From: Phreatobacter sp.
GTDB lineage: Bacteria > Pseudomonadota > Alphaproteobacteria > Rhizobiales > Phreatobacteraceae
Direction: 5' to 3'
NCBI RefSeq assembly: GCF_027532945.1
Contig: NZ_JAPZTZ010000024.1
Coordinates: 1 to 41,741 of the forward strand
DNA length: 41,741 bases
Part shown: piece after piece, positions 16,124-24,722 of the stretch
Layout of the letters: each line of letters starts with the position of its first letter
Numbering within the stretch: position 1 is the first letter of the stretch
Made by a program: the position numbers and the translations under genes
The notes under the pieces: model-generated
Seen by the model: the letters and a program-made list of their open reading frames with translations, nothing else
What the model was told of the DNA's origin: nothing
The model's database searches: none

Positions 16124-17200
16124 ATGTATCGATGGACGACCGCCGCGGCCGTAGCCGCGCTCACGCTCACCGGCGCACTGCCGGTGCTGGCCCAGACGGT
16201 GCCGGCCGGACCGCAGGTCAATGTGCAGATCGTCACCCAGCCGAACCCGACCATGCCGCAGTTCACGCGGGTCGATCAGCCGCTGCTGCGCGACGGCCTC
16301 GCCACCAAGTCGAACGGCCGCATCCGCGTGACGCTCGCCTCCTGGCCCGAGCGCAACCTCAACGGTCCGGAAATTCTCCGCCTTGTCCGTTCCGGCCAGG
16401 TCGATATCGGCGCGGTGCCGCTGAACACGGTGGCTGGCGACGTGCCGCTGCTCGACGTGGTCGACCTCGCCGGTCTCAATCCCAGCCTCGACCAGGCCCG
16501 CAAGGTCGCCGCCGCCATGCTGCCGGAGGCCAACAGGGAGCTGGAGCGCTTCGGCGTCCGCATCCTCGCCATGTATCCCTTCGCGGCGCAGCAGTTCTTC
16601 TGCCGCGGCGAGGTGAAGAGCCTTGCCGATCTGCGCGGCAAGCGCATCCGGACCAGCGGCGGGTCCTCGAATGACTTCGTCAGCCAGATCGGTGGCCAGC
16701 CCACCGGCATCGGCTTCCCCGAGGTTTACTCCGCGCTCGAGCGGGGCGTTGTCGACTGCGCCATCACCGGCAGCGGTTCGGGGAACTCGGCTCGCTGGTA
16801 CGAGGTCACCCAGAGCCTCTATGCCCTGCCGCTCTTCTGGTCGGTCTCCGCCTATGTCGTGAACATCCAGTGGTGGAACCGCCTCGACCCGGCCGTGCGC
16901 GCCGCCATGGAAGAGACCATCAAGGAGGTCGAGGAGGCGCAGTGGAAGCTGGGTCTCGAGCAGACCGAGGATGGCATCTCCTGCAACATCGGCGACCGTG
17001 CCAATTGCAAGCTTGGCCGCGTGCCGGACGCCAATCCGATGCGCGTCTTCCGTCCCGTCGAAGCCGACACGGCGGTGATGCGTACGACGCTGACCTCCAC
17101 CATCCTGCCGGCCTGGGTGCAGCGCTGCGGCGCCCGTTGCGGTGAGGTCTACAACCGCGTCGTCGCCCCGATCACCGGCGTCCGCTTCGGCACCAACTGA
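16124..17200 (+). CDS. TRAP transporter substrate-binding protein (DctP family)
   Basis: The 358-residue protein has a signal peptide (residues 1-23, ending LPVLAQ) and the DctP fold. The family arginine and flanking segment lie in LADLRGKRIRTSGGSSNDFV, followed by GFPEVYSALERGVVDCAITG, typical of TRAP binding proteins. It captures a carboxylate in the periplasm and delivers it to the QM permease encoded downstream. AAGGAG precedes the ATG. Cysteine pairs near the C-terminus (CNIGDRANC and RCGARC) could form disulfides. A strong hairpin follows the gene, which would let the binding protein be made in excess of the permease. The closest subfamily ligand is not identifiable. Confidence 0.92.
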   Translation: MYRWTTAAAVAALTLTGALPVLAQTVPAGPQVNVQIVTQPNPTMPQFTRVDQPLLRDGLATKSNGRIRVTLASWPERNLNGPEILRLVRSGQVDIGAVPLNTVAGDVPLLDVVDLAGLNPSLDQARKVAAAMLPEANRELERFGVRILAMYPFAAQQFFCRGEVKSLADLRGKRIRTSGGSSNDFVSQIGGQPTGIGFPEVYSALERGVVDCAITGSGSGNSARWYEVTQSLYALPLFWSVSAYVVNIQWWNRLDPAVRAAMEETIKEVEEAQWKLGLEQTEDGISCNIGDRANCKLGRVPDANPMRVFRPVEADTAVMRTTLTSTILPAWVQRCGARCGEVYNRVVAPITGVRFGTN

Positions 17201-17210
17201 CACACACGGC

Positions 17211-17236
17211 CCGGCGCGGGCGGGGACCCGCGCCGG
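17211..17236 (+). terminator. Strong intercistronic hairpin between TRAP P and Q genes
   Basis: A perfect 10-bp GC stem (CCGGCGCGGG / CCCGCGCCGG) encloses a 6-nt loop just after the binding-protein stop. It has no T-tract, so it more likely acts as a partial terminator or an mRNA 3'-end stabiliser, giving more binding protein than permease. Confidence 0.55.
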
Positions 17237-17330
17237 AACCTTGCATCATTTTGATCACGACATCGACGGATGCCGGCGCGATCATGACGCCGGAACGGGC
17301 GGGCCGTTGGCCGGCCGCGAGGGGACTGCC

Positions 17331-17969
17331 ATGCTGAACACATTGATTGATGTCGCGGGGCTGGGCCGAAGGGCCGTCGCCCGGGTCGGCACCCTCATGG
17401 GCTATGTCGCCGGCTGGGGCTTCCTCGCGATTTCCGCCCTCATCACCTTCGACGTGCTGGGCCGCCGCTTCTTCGGCATCTCGACCCAGGCCACCACAGA
17501 GCTCTCCGGCTATGCGCTGGCCTTCGGCATGGCCTGGGGCCTCGCCCACACGCTCTCCATGCGCGCCCATGTGCGGATCGACGTGGTGGTGAACCTGTTT
17601 CCCCCGCGCATCCGCCAGTGGCTGCACCTGACCAGCCTCGCCTTCCTCGGCGTGCTGGCCGGCTACCTGTTCTACGGGGCCTGGACGCTGGTGGAGGAAT
17701 CCATGCTGTTCAACGCCACCGACATCAGCGTCATCCGCACGCCGCTGGCGATCCCGCAAGGGCTCTGGGCCGCCGGCATCGGCGTCTTCTTCGTCCTCAT
17801 CCTCGCGCTCTTCATCGAGGCGCTGCTCCTCGTCCTTGCGGGACGCACCGGCGAAGCCGAGGCCCTGCTCACCAGCCGCACCTACCAGGAGGAGGTCGCC
17901 GAGGCGCTCGAAGCCGTCGGCGAACCCGTCCCCGAAACCGCCGCCGCCAGCCCCGAGGTGAAGCCGTGA
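17331..17969 (+). CDS. TRAP transporter small permease (DctQ family)
   Basis: The 212-residue membrane protein has four predicted helices, including GYVAGWGFLAISALITFDVL and GLWAAGIGVFFVLILALFIEA. The conserved DctQ pattern FDVLGRRFFG and the central MRAHVRIDVV are present. It pairs with the large permease and stabilises it. The last 40 residues are acidic and probably cytoplasmic. The gene ends in TGA within GTGA, overlapping the start of the dctM-type gene by 4 bp. The ATG at 17331 is preferred because the upstream frame contains the P-Q hairpin. Confidence 0.9.
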   Translation: MLNTLIDVAGLGRRAVARVGTLMGYVAGWGFLAISALITFDVLGRRFFGISTQATTELSGYALAFGMAWGLAHTLSMRAHVRIDVVVNLFPPRIRQWLHLTSLAFLGVLAGYLFYGAWTLVEESMLFNATDISVIRTPLAIPQGLWAAGIGVFFVLILALFIEALLLVLAGRTGEAEALLTSRTYQEEVAEALEAVGEPVPETAAASPEVKP

Positions 17970-19342
17970 TCGCCGTCGTCTTCCTCCTCATCCTCGTCGG
18001 CATCATGGTCGGCATGAGCTTCACCGGCCATGCGCCGTCGGGCGAGCTCATGGGCGAAATCCTGCTGCTGGTCGGCCTCTTCGTCGTCTTCTTCGGAATG
18101 GGCATCTATGTCGGCGCCGCCCTCGGCGTCCTCGGCCTCATCGTCGGCTATGCCTTCTCCGACCGGCCTTTCTGGCTGTTCATCGGCCAGACCATCTGGA
18201 ATCCCTCCTCCTCCTTCGTGCTGGTGGCGGTGCCGCTCTTCTTGCTGATGGGCGAGATCTTGCTGCGCGCCGGCCTCTCCGACCGGCTCTACAAGACGCT
18301 GAACATCTGGCTGAACCGGATGCCCGGCGGCCTCCTGCACACCAACATCGCGGCGTCCGGCGTCTTCTCGGCGATCTCCGGCTCGTCGGTCGCCACCGCT
18401 GCCACCATGGGCTCGGTGGCGCTGCCCTTCTTCCAGGGAAAGCCCTATGACCCGAAGATGGTGCTCGGCTCCCTCGCCGCCGGCGGCGCGCTGGGCAACC
18501 TCATCCCGCCCGGCATCACCTTCATCATCTACGGCCTCATCACCGAGACCTCTGTGGGCGCGCTCTATATCGCCGCCATCGGGCCGAGCATCCTCGTCGT
18601 CGCGCTGTTCATCGCCATCATCCTGCTCAAGGCCAAGACCGCCGCGCCGAAGGACCCAGACGGGCCGCGCTATACCTGGGGCGAGAAATTCCGCAGCCTC
18701 GTGGACCTGACCCCCACCGCCATCCTCATCCTCATCGTGCTCGGCACGATCTATGGCGGCCTTGCCACCGCAACGGAATCGGCGGCGCTGGGCGTCATCG
18801 CCGCCATCGTGCTCGCCGCCTTCGACGGCAAGCTCTCCTTCAAGATGCTGAACGACTCGGCCGAGGCCACCGCGCGCAACACCGCGCTCATCGGCCTGAT
18901 CCTCTTCGGCGCCTATCTCCTGAACTACGTCTTCACCGCGCTCGGCGTGCCGCAGGCCCTCGCCAAGCTCGTCTCCGAGATGCCGCTGCCGCCCTGGGCG
19001 ATCATGCTGCTGATCATCGGGTTCTACCTGGCGCTCGGCACCTTCATGGAGGGCTTCTCCATGATGATCACCACGATACCGGTGATCTTCCCCGTCGTGC
19101 AGGCGCTCGGCTACGACCCGATCTGGTTCGGCGTCATCGTCGTCATGCTGGTGGAGATCGCGCTGATCTCGCCACCTGACGGCACGGTGCTCTACGTGCT
19201 GCAGGGCATGCGCAAGGATGGCGGGCCCATCACCGACGTCTTCTCCGGCGTCCTGCCCTTCATGCTCGTCTACATCCTGGCGGTGGGGATCCTGATGGTC
19301 TTTCCCTCCATCGCCCTCTGGCTGCCAAGCGTCATGCGCTGA
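17966..19342 (+). CDS. TRAP transporter large permease (DctM family)
   Basis: The 458-residue protein is the ion-coupled permease with about 12 hydrophobic segments. Family landmarks are VPLFLLMGEILLRAGLSDRL, SGSSVATAATMGSVALP and the loop GALGNLIPPGITFIIYG, plus the second-half GTFMEGFSMMITTIPVIFP and ISPPDGTVLYVLQG. It starts with GTG inside the stop of the small permease gene. Together with the P and Q proteins it imports an organic acid using a sodium gradient, as in the family. Confidence 0.93.
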   Translation: MIAVVFLLILVGIMVGMSFTGHAPSGELMGEILLLVGLFVVFFGMGIYVGAALGVLGLIVGYAFSDRPFWLFIGQTIWNPSSSFVLVAVPLFLLMGEILLRAGLSDRLYKTLNIWLNRMPGGLLHTNIAASGVFSAISGSSVATAATMGSVALPFFQGKPYDPKMVLGSLAAGGALGNLIPPGITFIIYGLITETSVGALYIAAIGPSILVVALFIAIILLKAKTAAPKDPDGPRYTWGEKFRSLVDLTPTAILILIVLGTIYGGLATATESAALGVIAAIVLAAFDGKLSFKMLNDSAEATARNTALIGLILFGAYLLNYVFTALGVPQALAKLVSEMPLPPWAIMLLIIGFYLALGTFMEGFSMMITTIPVIFPVVQALGYDPIWFGVIVVMLVEIALISPPDGTVLYVLQGMRKDGGPITDVFSGVLPFMLVYILAVGILMVFPSIALWLPSVMR

Positions 19343-19583
19343 GAGCGGGCCCGCCCCGGCGATCGGTTCAGATTGCGTTCAGTTGGAAGGTCCCATGACA
19401 GGGGCCTCACGACCGTCGGGGCGTCGGGGCCGCCTGCCGAAGTTCACCCTGCGCGAGGAATCGCGACACGGTGGCTTTATTCGACAGGAAAGCCTCGCTA
19501 TAGCTCCGTCCCGGTTGATTTTCAGCGGATGACGGCCAGGCGGCGCCACAGGCGTGGCCGGCCCAAGGGACGAAAGTTCGGAC

Positions 19584-21749
19584 ATGACGCGAGTCGCGAT
19601 TATCGGTGGCGGGCCGGGTGGGCTCTTCACCAACTACCTGCTGGACCGCTTCTGTGACGGCCTCTTCACGGCGACCCTGTTCGAAGCCTCCGACCGGCTC
19701 GGCGGCAAGGTCGCCACCGACAGCTTCGAGAAGGGCAACTCGCTCTTCGAGCGCGGCGTGGCGGAGTTCTACGACTATTCCCATTTCGGCCCGGACCCGC
19801 TGAAGCGCATCATCACCGAGGTCTTCGGCCTCGACGTCGTGCCGATGGACGGCAAGGGCGTCATCCTCGACGGCAAGGTCCTCAACACCCGCCGGGACAT
19901 CAAGAAGCACTTCGGCGAGGCGACCGCCAAGGCGATCGACGATTTCCACGCCAAGTGCCATGAGCTCTGCTCGGCGGACGAGTATTACGAGGGCTATTCG
20001 GGCGACGACAACAAGCACCCCTGGGGCGGCAAGACCTTCCGCGAGGTGCTCGACGAGATCCCGGACGAGATGGCCCGCAAATATATCGAGGTCGCCTCGC
20101 GCTCCGACGTCGCCACCGAGGCCCAGCTCACCAACGCGCTGAACGGCCTGAAGAACGTCCTGATGGACGACCCGAAATACCTGCGCCTCTATTCCATCGT
20201 CGGCGGCAACGAGAAGCTCATCGAGGGTCTCGCCGAGCGCATCTCCGCCAAGGTCATGCTGGAGAGCCGCGTGGCCAAGGTCCGCCGCAACGAGGGCGGC
20301 ACCTACACGCTCACCGTCCGCCGCAAGGGCCGCGACGAGACGCACGAGTTCGACCACGTCGTCGTCGCCGTGCCGAACTACTGGGTCAGCCAGATCGAGT
20401 TCGAGGGCCGCGAGGAGCGCATGGCGATCCAGGCGCACCAGGCCCGCTACGACAACCCGGCCCACTATCTGCGCGTCACCATCCAGTTCAAGAAGCCGTT
20501 CTGGGGCGAGACCTTCCAGGGCCACTACGTTATGACGGACGCCTTCGGCGGCTGCTGCATCTATGACGAGAGCGCCCGCCATCCCTCCAAGCACGGCGTG
20601 CTCGGCTGGCTGATCCCGGCGAGCCAGGCTCTCGCCCTGTCGAATCTCGACGACGAGCGCCTCGTGCAGCTCGCCCTCGACTCGCTCCCCGCCGAGCTGA
20701 TCGCCACGGCGAAGAAGCAGATGATGGATGCCAAGGTCCAGCGCTGGGTCGGCACCATCTCCGGCCTGCCGGGCGGCCATCCGACCCCGTCGCTGCGTGA
20801 CCGTCACCAGCCGGACGGCAAGGTTCTGCCGAACCTCTATCTCGTCGGCGACTACCTCTTCGACTCGACGGTGAACGGCGCCTATGACAGCGCCAATTTC
20901 GTCGTCGATATGATGATGGGCAAGCTGCGCGGTGCCGCCTATTCCGGCGCCCGCAAGAAGGCCGATCTCGAGAAGCAGAAGGGCGTCATCGAGGAGGGCT
21001 TCGTCGAGTCGACCCTCACCGACGACTACCACGACGAATATGCCGTCGGCCTCTCCTACGAGGAGAGCTTCCGCGAGTATTTCGACGAGCAGTACAACGC
21101 CGATCTCTACCAGTGCATCTTCGGCATCAAGCCGCCCTACACCCTGCTCGACGTGGGCTCGGCCTCGGGCCTGACGCTGAAGTGCTTCGCCGATATCGGC
21201 ATCGACGCCTGGGGCATCGAGAATTCCCGGCACGTCCATGCCCAGACGCCGAAGGATTGGCTGCACCGCAACCTGCTCGGCGACGTGACGAACCTGCCCT
21301 TCGAGGACAAGTCCTTCGACGTCATCTACGACACCTGCCTGTGCTACGTGCCGGAAGAGCTGATCGACAAGGCGATCGAGGAGCTGTTCCGCGTCACCCG
21401 CATCGGCATCTTCTTCGGCGGCATCACCGCCGACATGACCCGCGAGGTGATCGAGTATCACGACGTCTTCGACGGCGTCCTGACTCTGGAGACGACCTGG
21501 CAGTGGTCCGAGCGCTTCCAGAAGCATGGCTGGCGCCCGGCCGTCCACGACCAGAAGATCCTCAAGAGGGCCTGGAAGATCGAGTGCGACGCCAACGAGG
21601 GCGACTTCCCCTGGTATCCGGACATGGAGACCATGCGCTACTGCTTCTACGCCAAGCCGGACGCCGCCCAGTGGGTGGAGAAGCTGATGGCCGGCCGCGA
21701 GAAGGGACCGACCTCCAAGCTGCGGCTGGTGGCCGGCGGCAAGCGCTGA
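19584..21749 (+). CDS. Fusion of flavin amine-oxidase-like dehydrogenase and SAM-dependent methyltransferase
   Basis: This 721-residue protein has two complete enzyme-like halves. Residues 1 to about 450 form an FAD-binding amine-oxidase/protoporphyrinogen-oxidase-like domain: dinucleotide fold VAIIGGGPGGLF (glycines 8-13), LFEASDRLGGK after it, a VVVAVPNYW segment, and the C-terminal FAD contact YLVGDYLFDSTVNGAYDSA (GD at 422-423). Residues about 485-721 form a class I methyltransferase: motif I LLDVGSASG (D523), acidic residue after strand 2 (WGIENS), and LPFEDKSFDVIYDTCL (from about 571). The methyltransferase lacks nothing obvious. The ATG at 19584 starts the Rossmann fold at the proper distance; the 41-bp gap to the next upstream frame start carries no better site. 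Substrate is unknown. A strong terminator follows, so the gene is probably monocistronic. Confidence 0.85.
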   Translation: MTRVAIIGGGPGGLFTNYLLDRFCDGLFTATLFEASDRLGGKVATDSFEKGNSLFERGVAEFYDYSHFGPDPLKRIITEVFGLDVVPMDGKGVILDGKVLNTRRDIKKHFGEATAKAIDDFHAKCHELCSADEYYEGYSGDDNKHPWGGKTFREVLDEIPDEMARKYIEVASRSDVATEAQLTNALNGLKNVLMDDPKYLRLYSIVGGNEKLIEGLAERISAKVMLESRVAKVRRNEGGTYTLTVRRKGRDETHEFDHVVVAVPNYWVSQIEFEGREERMAIQAHQARYDNPAHYLRVTIQFKKPFWGETFQGHYVMTDAFGGCCIYDESARHPSKHGVLGWLIPASQALALSNLDDERLVQLALDSLPAELIATAKKQMMDAKVQRWVGTISGLPGGHPTPSLRDRHQPDGKVLPNLYLVGDYLFDSTVNGAYDSANFVVDMMMGKLRGAAYSGARKKADLEKQKGVIEEGFVESTLTDDYHDEYAVGLSYEESFREYFDEQYNADLYQCIFGIKPPYTLLDVGSASGLTLKCFADIGIDAWGIENSRHVHAQTPKDWLHRNLLGDVTNLPFEDKSFDVIYDTCLCYVPEELIDKAIEELFRVTRIGIFFGGITADMTREVIEYHDVFDGVLTLETTWQWSERFQKHGWRPAVHDQKILKRAWKIECDANEGDFPWYPDMETMRYCFYAKPDAAQWVEKLMAGREKGPTSKLRLVAGGKR

Positions 21750-21774
21750 GCCGCTCCAATCGATAACATCCGAG

Positions 21775-21802
21775 AAAGCCGGGCCATGCGCCCGGCTTTT
21801 TT
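21775..21802 (+). terminator. Rho-independent terminator after the fusion gene
   Basis: A perfect 10-bp stem (AAAGCCGGGC / GCCCGGCTTT) with a 5-nt loop (CATGC) is followed by more T residues. It lies 26 bp after the fusion gene stop. Confidence 0.85.
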
Positions 21803-21942
21803 GCATCGCGCTTATGGTCCCCGGCGGGCTGCCGGCGCGGTTTTCGGATGCATCCTGTGACAGAATGCGGCATGAGGATGGGGCGACAGGCGTCCGGGCC
21901 CCTCCGGCCGCGCATGGCCCCGTACCGACCCCAAGACCCGTC

Positions 21943-23790
21943 ATGAGCCAGGACAAGAACTACGTCGAGCCCGTCGACGAGGATGACGAGGAGGAGGAAG
22001 AGGATGTCAGCGCCGATGACCTTCGGCTCATGGCCCGCTTCCTGGCGCCCTTCGCCGCGCCCTACAAGACCACCATCGCCATTCTCGTCGTCCTGATCCT
22101 GACCGAGGCGGCCCTCAACTTCTCCTTCCCGCTCGTCACCCAGTACCTGATCGACGAGGGCCTGATCAAAAAGGAGTGGCGGGCGCTCCTCAACTCGCTG
22201 ATGTTCATGGGCATTGCCGCCATTGCGGTCTCCGGCGTCGCCCTGCTCGCTGATTTCGTCTACACGCGCCTCTTTGCCGACATCACGCGCGACATCCGCC
22301 AGCGCCTCTTCGACCATGTCCAGTCGATGTCGATGCCCTTCTTCCACACGACGCCGACAGGCACGGTCCTGTCGCGCTTCTCCGGCGACCTCGTGGCGCT
22401 CGAGGCGGCCCTCGTCGCCTTCGTGCCCGGCTTCGTCATGCCCTTCATGGAGGTCATCTACGCCACGATCCTGATGTTCATGTTCGACATCTGGCTCGGG
22501 CTGATCGCCTCGCTCGTCTTCCCGATGATCCTGTGGTGGCCGCGCATCTTCGCCCGCAAGGCCTTCCTCTTCGCCTATGAGAAACGCCAGACCGAAGGCC
22601 GCCTCATGACGGCGGTCCAGGAAAACGTCTCGGCCCAGCCGGTGATCAAGGCCTTCGGCATGGTGGGCCGGGCGCGCCTTGCCTTCGCCGGCATCAACGG
22701 CGTCTGGGTCGCCGTTGCCCGCCGCACCAACTTCTCCTCCGCCCTGGTGGAGCGCACCGCGCAGACCGGCCTCTATGTCATTCACATCGCCGTCTTCGCG
22801 CTCGGCGCCTACTGGGCCTTCACCGACCGCATCACGGTGGGGACGATCATCGCCTTCGAGGGCGTGTTCCTCTCCATGGGCTACGCCCTCACCAACGTGA
22901 CGCAATATGTGCCGACGCTGGCCCAGGCGGCCGGCTCCATCCGCCATCTCGACGATCTTCTGGCGGTCAAGCCGACCATGGTCGATGCGCCGGATGCCGG
23001 CACGCTCGCCCCCTTCGAGCGCGAGATCGTCTTCGACAATGTCGCCTTCTCCTATCCCGGCTCGTCCTTCCGCACCGAGCAGCTGGCCGTCACCGTCCCC
23101 AAGGGCTCCTTCCTCGGCATCGTCGGCCCCTCGGGCTCGGGAAAAAGCACCTTCCTCAACCTGCTGATGCGCTTCTATGACCCCGTCGAGGGCCGCGTGA
23201 CCATCGACGGAACGGATATCCGAACGGTCACCCAGGCCTCGCTGCGCGCCCAGATGGCCGTGGTGTTCCAGGAAAGCTTCCTGTTCAACACCTCCATCGC
23301 CGAGAACATCCGCATGGCCTATCCGGACGCGACGATGGACGACATCATCGCCGCCGCCCGACAGGCCGAGGTCCATGATTTCATCGCCGCCCTGCCGCTC
23401 GGCTACGACACGATGGTGGGCGAGCGCGGCGGCCAGCTCTCCGGCGGTCAGCGCCAGCGCGTCGCCATCGCCCGGGCGCTTGTGCGCAATCCTGCCGTCC
23501 TCATCCTCGACGAGGCGACGAGCGCCCTCGACGCCGAGACCGAATCCAAGCTCAACGAGACCCTGCGCCGCATCGCCGAGACGCGCACCGTCGTCTCGGT
23601 CACCCACCGGCTCGGCAGCGTCGTCACCGCCGACCGCATCATCGTGCTGGACCACGGCCATATCGCCGAGACCGGCACCCACGAGGAGCTGCTGCGTGCC
23701 GGGGGCCTCTACGCCACCATGTGGTCGCGCCAGCAATCGGCCCGCAAGGCTGTGGCCGCGGTCGAGGACGACGAGGAAGAGGACGAGTGA
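21943..23790 (+). CDS. ABC transporter half-transporter (exporter type, transmembrane plus ATPase)
   Basis: The 615-residue protein joins a type I exporter membrane domain (six helices, about residues 35-330) to an ATPase domain. Walker A is GPSGSGKST (from 395), the Q-loop lies in VFQESFLFN, the signature is LSGGQRQR (from 499), Walker B LILDEATSALD follows, and the H-loop is VTHRLGS. It should work as a homodimer unless a partner lies elsewhere. Both ends are strikingly acidic (DEDDEEEEED at residues about 12-21, and EDDEEEDE at the C-terminus). The substrate is unknown; MsbA-like lipid and multidrug exporters share the layout. The start at 21943 (MSQDKNY) avoids an upstream stretch without family similarity. 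Confidence 0.9.
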   Translation: MSQDKNYVEPVDEDDEEEEEDVSADDLRLMARFLAPFAAPYKTTIAILVVLILTEAALNFSFPLVTQYLIDEGLIKKEWRALLNSLMFMGIAAIAVSGVALLADFVYTRLFADITRDIRQRLFDHVQSMSMPFFHTTPTGTVLSRFSGDLVALEAALVAFVPGFVMPFMEVIYATILMFMFDIWLGLIASLVFPMILWWPRIFARKAFLFAYEKRQTEGRLMTAVQENVSAQPVIKAFGMVGRARLAFAGINGVWVAVARRTNFSSALVERTAQTGLYVIHIAVFALGAYWAFTDRITVGTIIAFEGVFLSMGYALTNVTQYVPTLAQAAGSIRHLDDLLAVKPTMVDAPDAGTLAPFEREIVFDNVAFSYPGSSFRTEQLAVTVPKGSFLGIVGPSGSGKSTFLNLLMRFYDPVEGRVTIDGTDIRTVTQASLRAQMAVVFQESFLFNTSIAENIRMAYPDATMDDIIAAARQAEVHDFIAALPLGYDTMVGERGGQLSGGQRQRVAIARALVRNPAVLILDEATSALDAETESKLNETLRRIAETRTVVSVTHRLGSVVTADRIIVLDHGHIAETGTHEELLRAGGLYATMWSRQQSARKAVAAVEDDEEEDE

Positions 23791-23798
23791 GGTCCGGT

Positions 23799-23818
23799 CC
23801 GGCGGCTGCGGCCGCCGG
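23799..23818. terminator. Hairpin between convergent ABC and fabI genes
   Basis: CCGGCGGC and GCCGCCGG form an 8-bp stem with a 4-nt loop in the 34-bp gap between the two stops. It has no T-tract, so bidirectional termination is a weak inference. Confidence 0.4.
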
Positions 23819-23824
23819 CGCCCC

Positions 23825-24631
23825 TCAGGTCACCGTGATGTCCGGCGCGTAGGGGTTCTTCATGCCGACGACGTGGTAGCCGGCGTCCACATGGTGGATC
23901 TCGCCGGTCACGCCGCGCGACAGGTTCGACAGGAAGTACATGCCGGAATCGCCGACCTCGTCGATGGTGACGTTCCGGCGCAGCGGCGAATTGTACTCGT
24001 TCCACTTGAGGATGTAGCGGAAGTCGCCGATGCCCGAGGCCGCCAGCGTCTTGATCGGGCCGGCCGAGATGGCGTTGACGCGGATGTTCTTCTCGCCGAG
24101 GTCGGCGGCCATGTAGCGCACGCTCGCCTCCAGCGCCGCCTTGGCGACACCCATGACATTGTAGTGCGGCATCCACTTCTCGGCGCCGTAATAGGTCAGG
24201 GTCAGCAGCGAGCCGCCATCTGTCATCAGCTTCTCGGCGCGCTGGGCGATGGCCGTGAACGAGTAGCAGGAGATGAGCATCGACTTGGTGAAATTGCCCT
24301 CCGTCGTGTCGACGTAGCGGCCGGTCAGCTCGTCCTTGTCGGAGAAGGCGATGGCATGGAGCAGGAAGTCGAGCTTGCCGTCGAAGACCTTGGCGGTCTC
24401 GGCGAAGACCGCGTCGATGGTCGCGCCATCGGTGACGTCGCAATGGCCGACGACATGGCCGCCGACTTCGGCCGCCAGCGGGCGCACGCGCTTCTCGAGC
24501 GCCTCGCCCTGGTAGGTAAAGGCCAGCTCCGCCCCCTGGTCGTGGCAGGCCTTGGCGATGCCCCAGGCGATCGATCGGTTGTTCGCAACCCCCATGATGA
24601 GGCCGCGCTTGCCCTTCATGATGCCTGCCAT
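23825..24631 (-). CDS. fabI: Enoyl-[acyl-carrier-protein] reductase (NADH)
   Basis: The 268-residue enzyme reduces enoyl-ACP in the last step of each fatty acid elongation cycle. It is an SDR-fold protein with the FabI-specific features: MGVANNRSIAWGIAKAC nucleotide loop, the catalytic pair Y147 (LTYYGAEK) and Y157-x6-K164 (YNVMGVAK), and the C-terminal GVTGEIHHVDAGYHV. Start at 24631 has GAGGAG upstream. It is the target of triclosan and isoniazid-type inhibitors in other species. The gene is convergent with the ABC exporter and downstream of the DnaJ gene on the same strand, about 90 bp apart. Confidence 0.95.
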   Translation of the reverse strand: MAGIMKGKRGLIMGVANNRSIAWGIAKACHDQGAELAFTYQGEALEKRVRPLAAEVGGHVVGHCDVTDGATIDAVFAETAKVFDGKLDFLLHAIAFSDKDELTGRYVDTTEGNFTKSMLISCYSFTAIAQRAEKLMTDGGSLLTLTYYGAEKWMPHYNVMGVAKAALEASVRYMAADLGEKNIRVNAISAGPIKTLAASGIGDFRYILKWNEYNSPLRRNVTIDEVGDSGMYFLSNLSRGVTGEIHHVDAGYHVVGMKNPYAPDITVT

Positions 24632-24722
24632 GTCGCTCCTCGCCCGGCGGTATGCCTTGGAAAACCAGCCGGTCCCTATGCCACCGGGCGGGCCATGGCG
24701 CAAGCCGAGGGGGTGGAGCGCC

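Noticed and set aside
19481-19504. TCGACA and TATAGC upstream of the fusion gene as a promoter
   Set aside because: The spacer is only 12 bp, too short for sigma-70.
19407-21956. 849-codon minus-strand frame opposite the fusion gene
   Set aside because: Shadow of a codon-biased high-GC gene; the plus-strand product has clear cofactor motifs.
21562-23736. 724-codon minus-strand frame opposite the ABC exporter
   Set aside because: Antisense shadow of the exporter, with low-complexity His/Asp/Glu composition.
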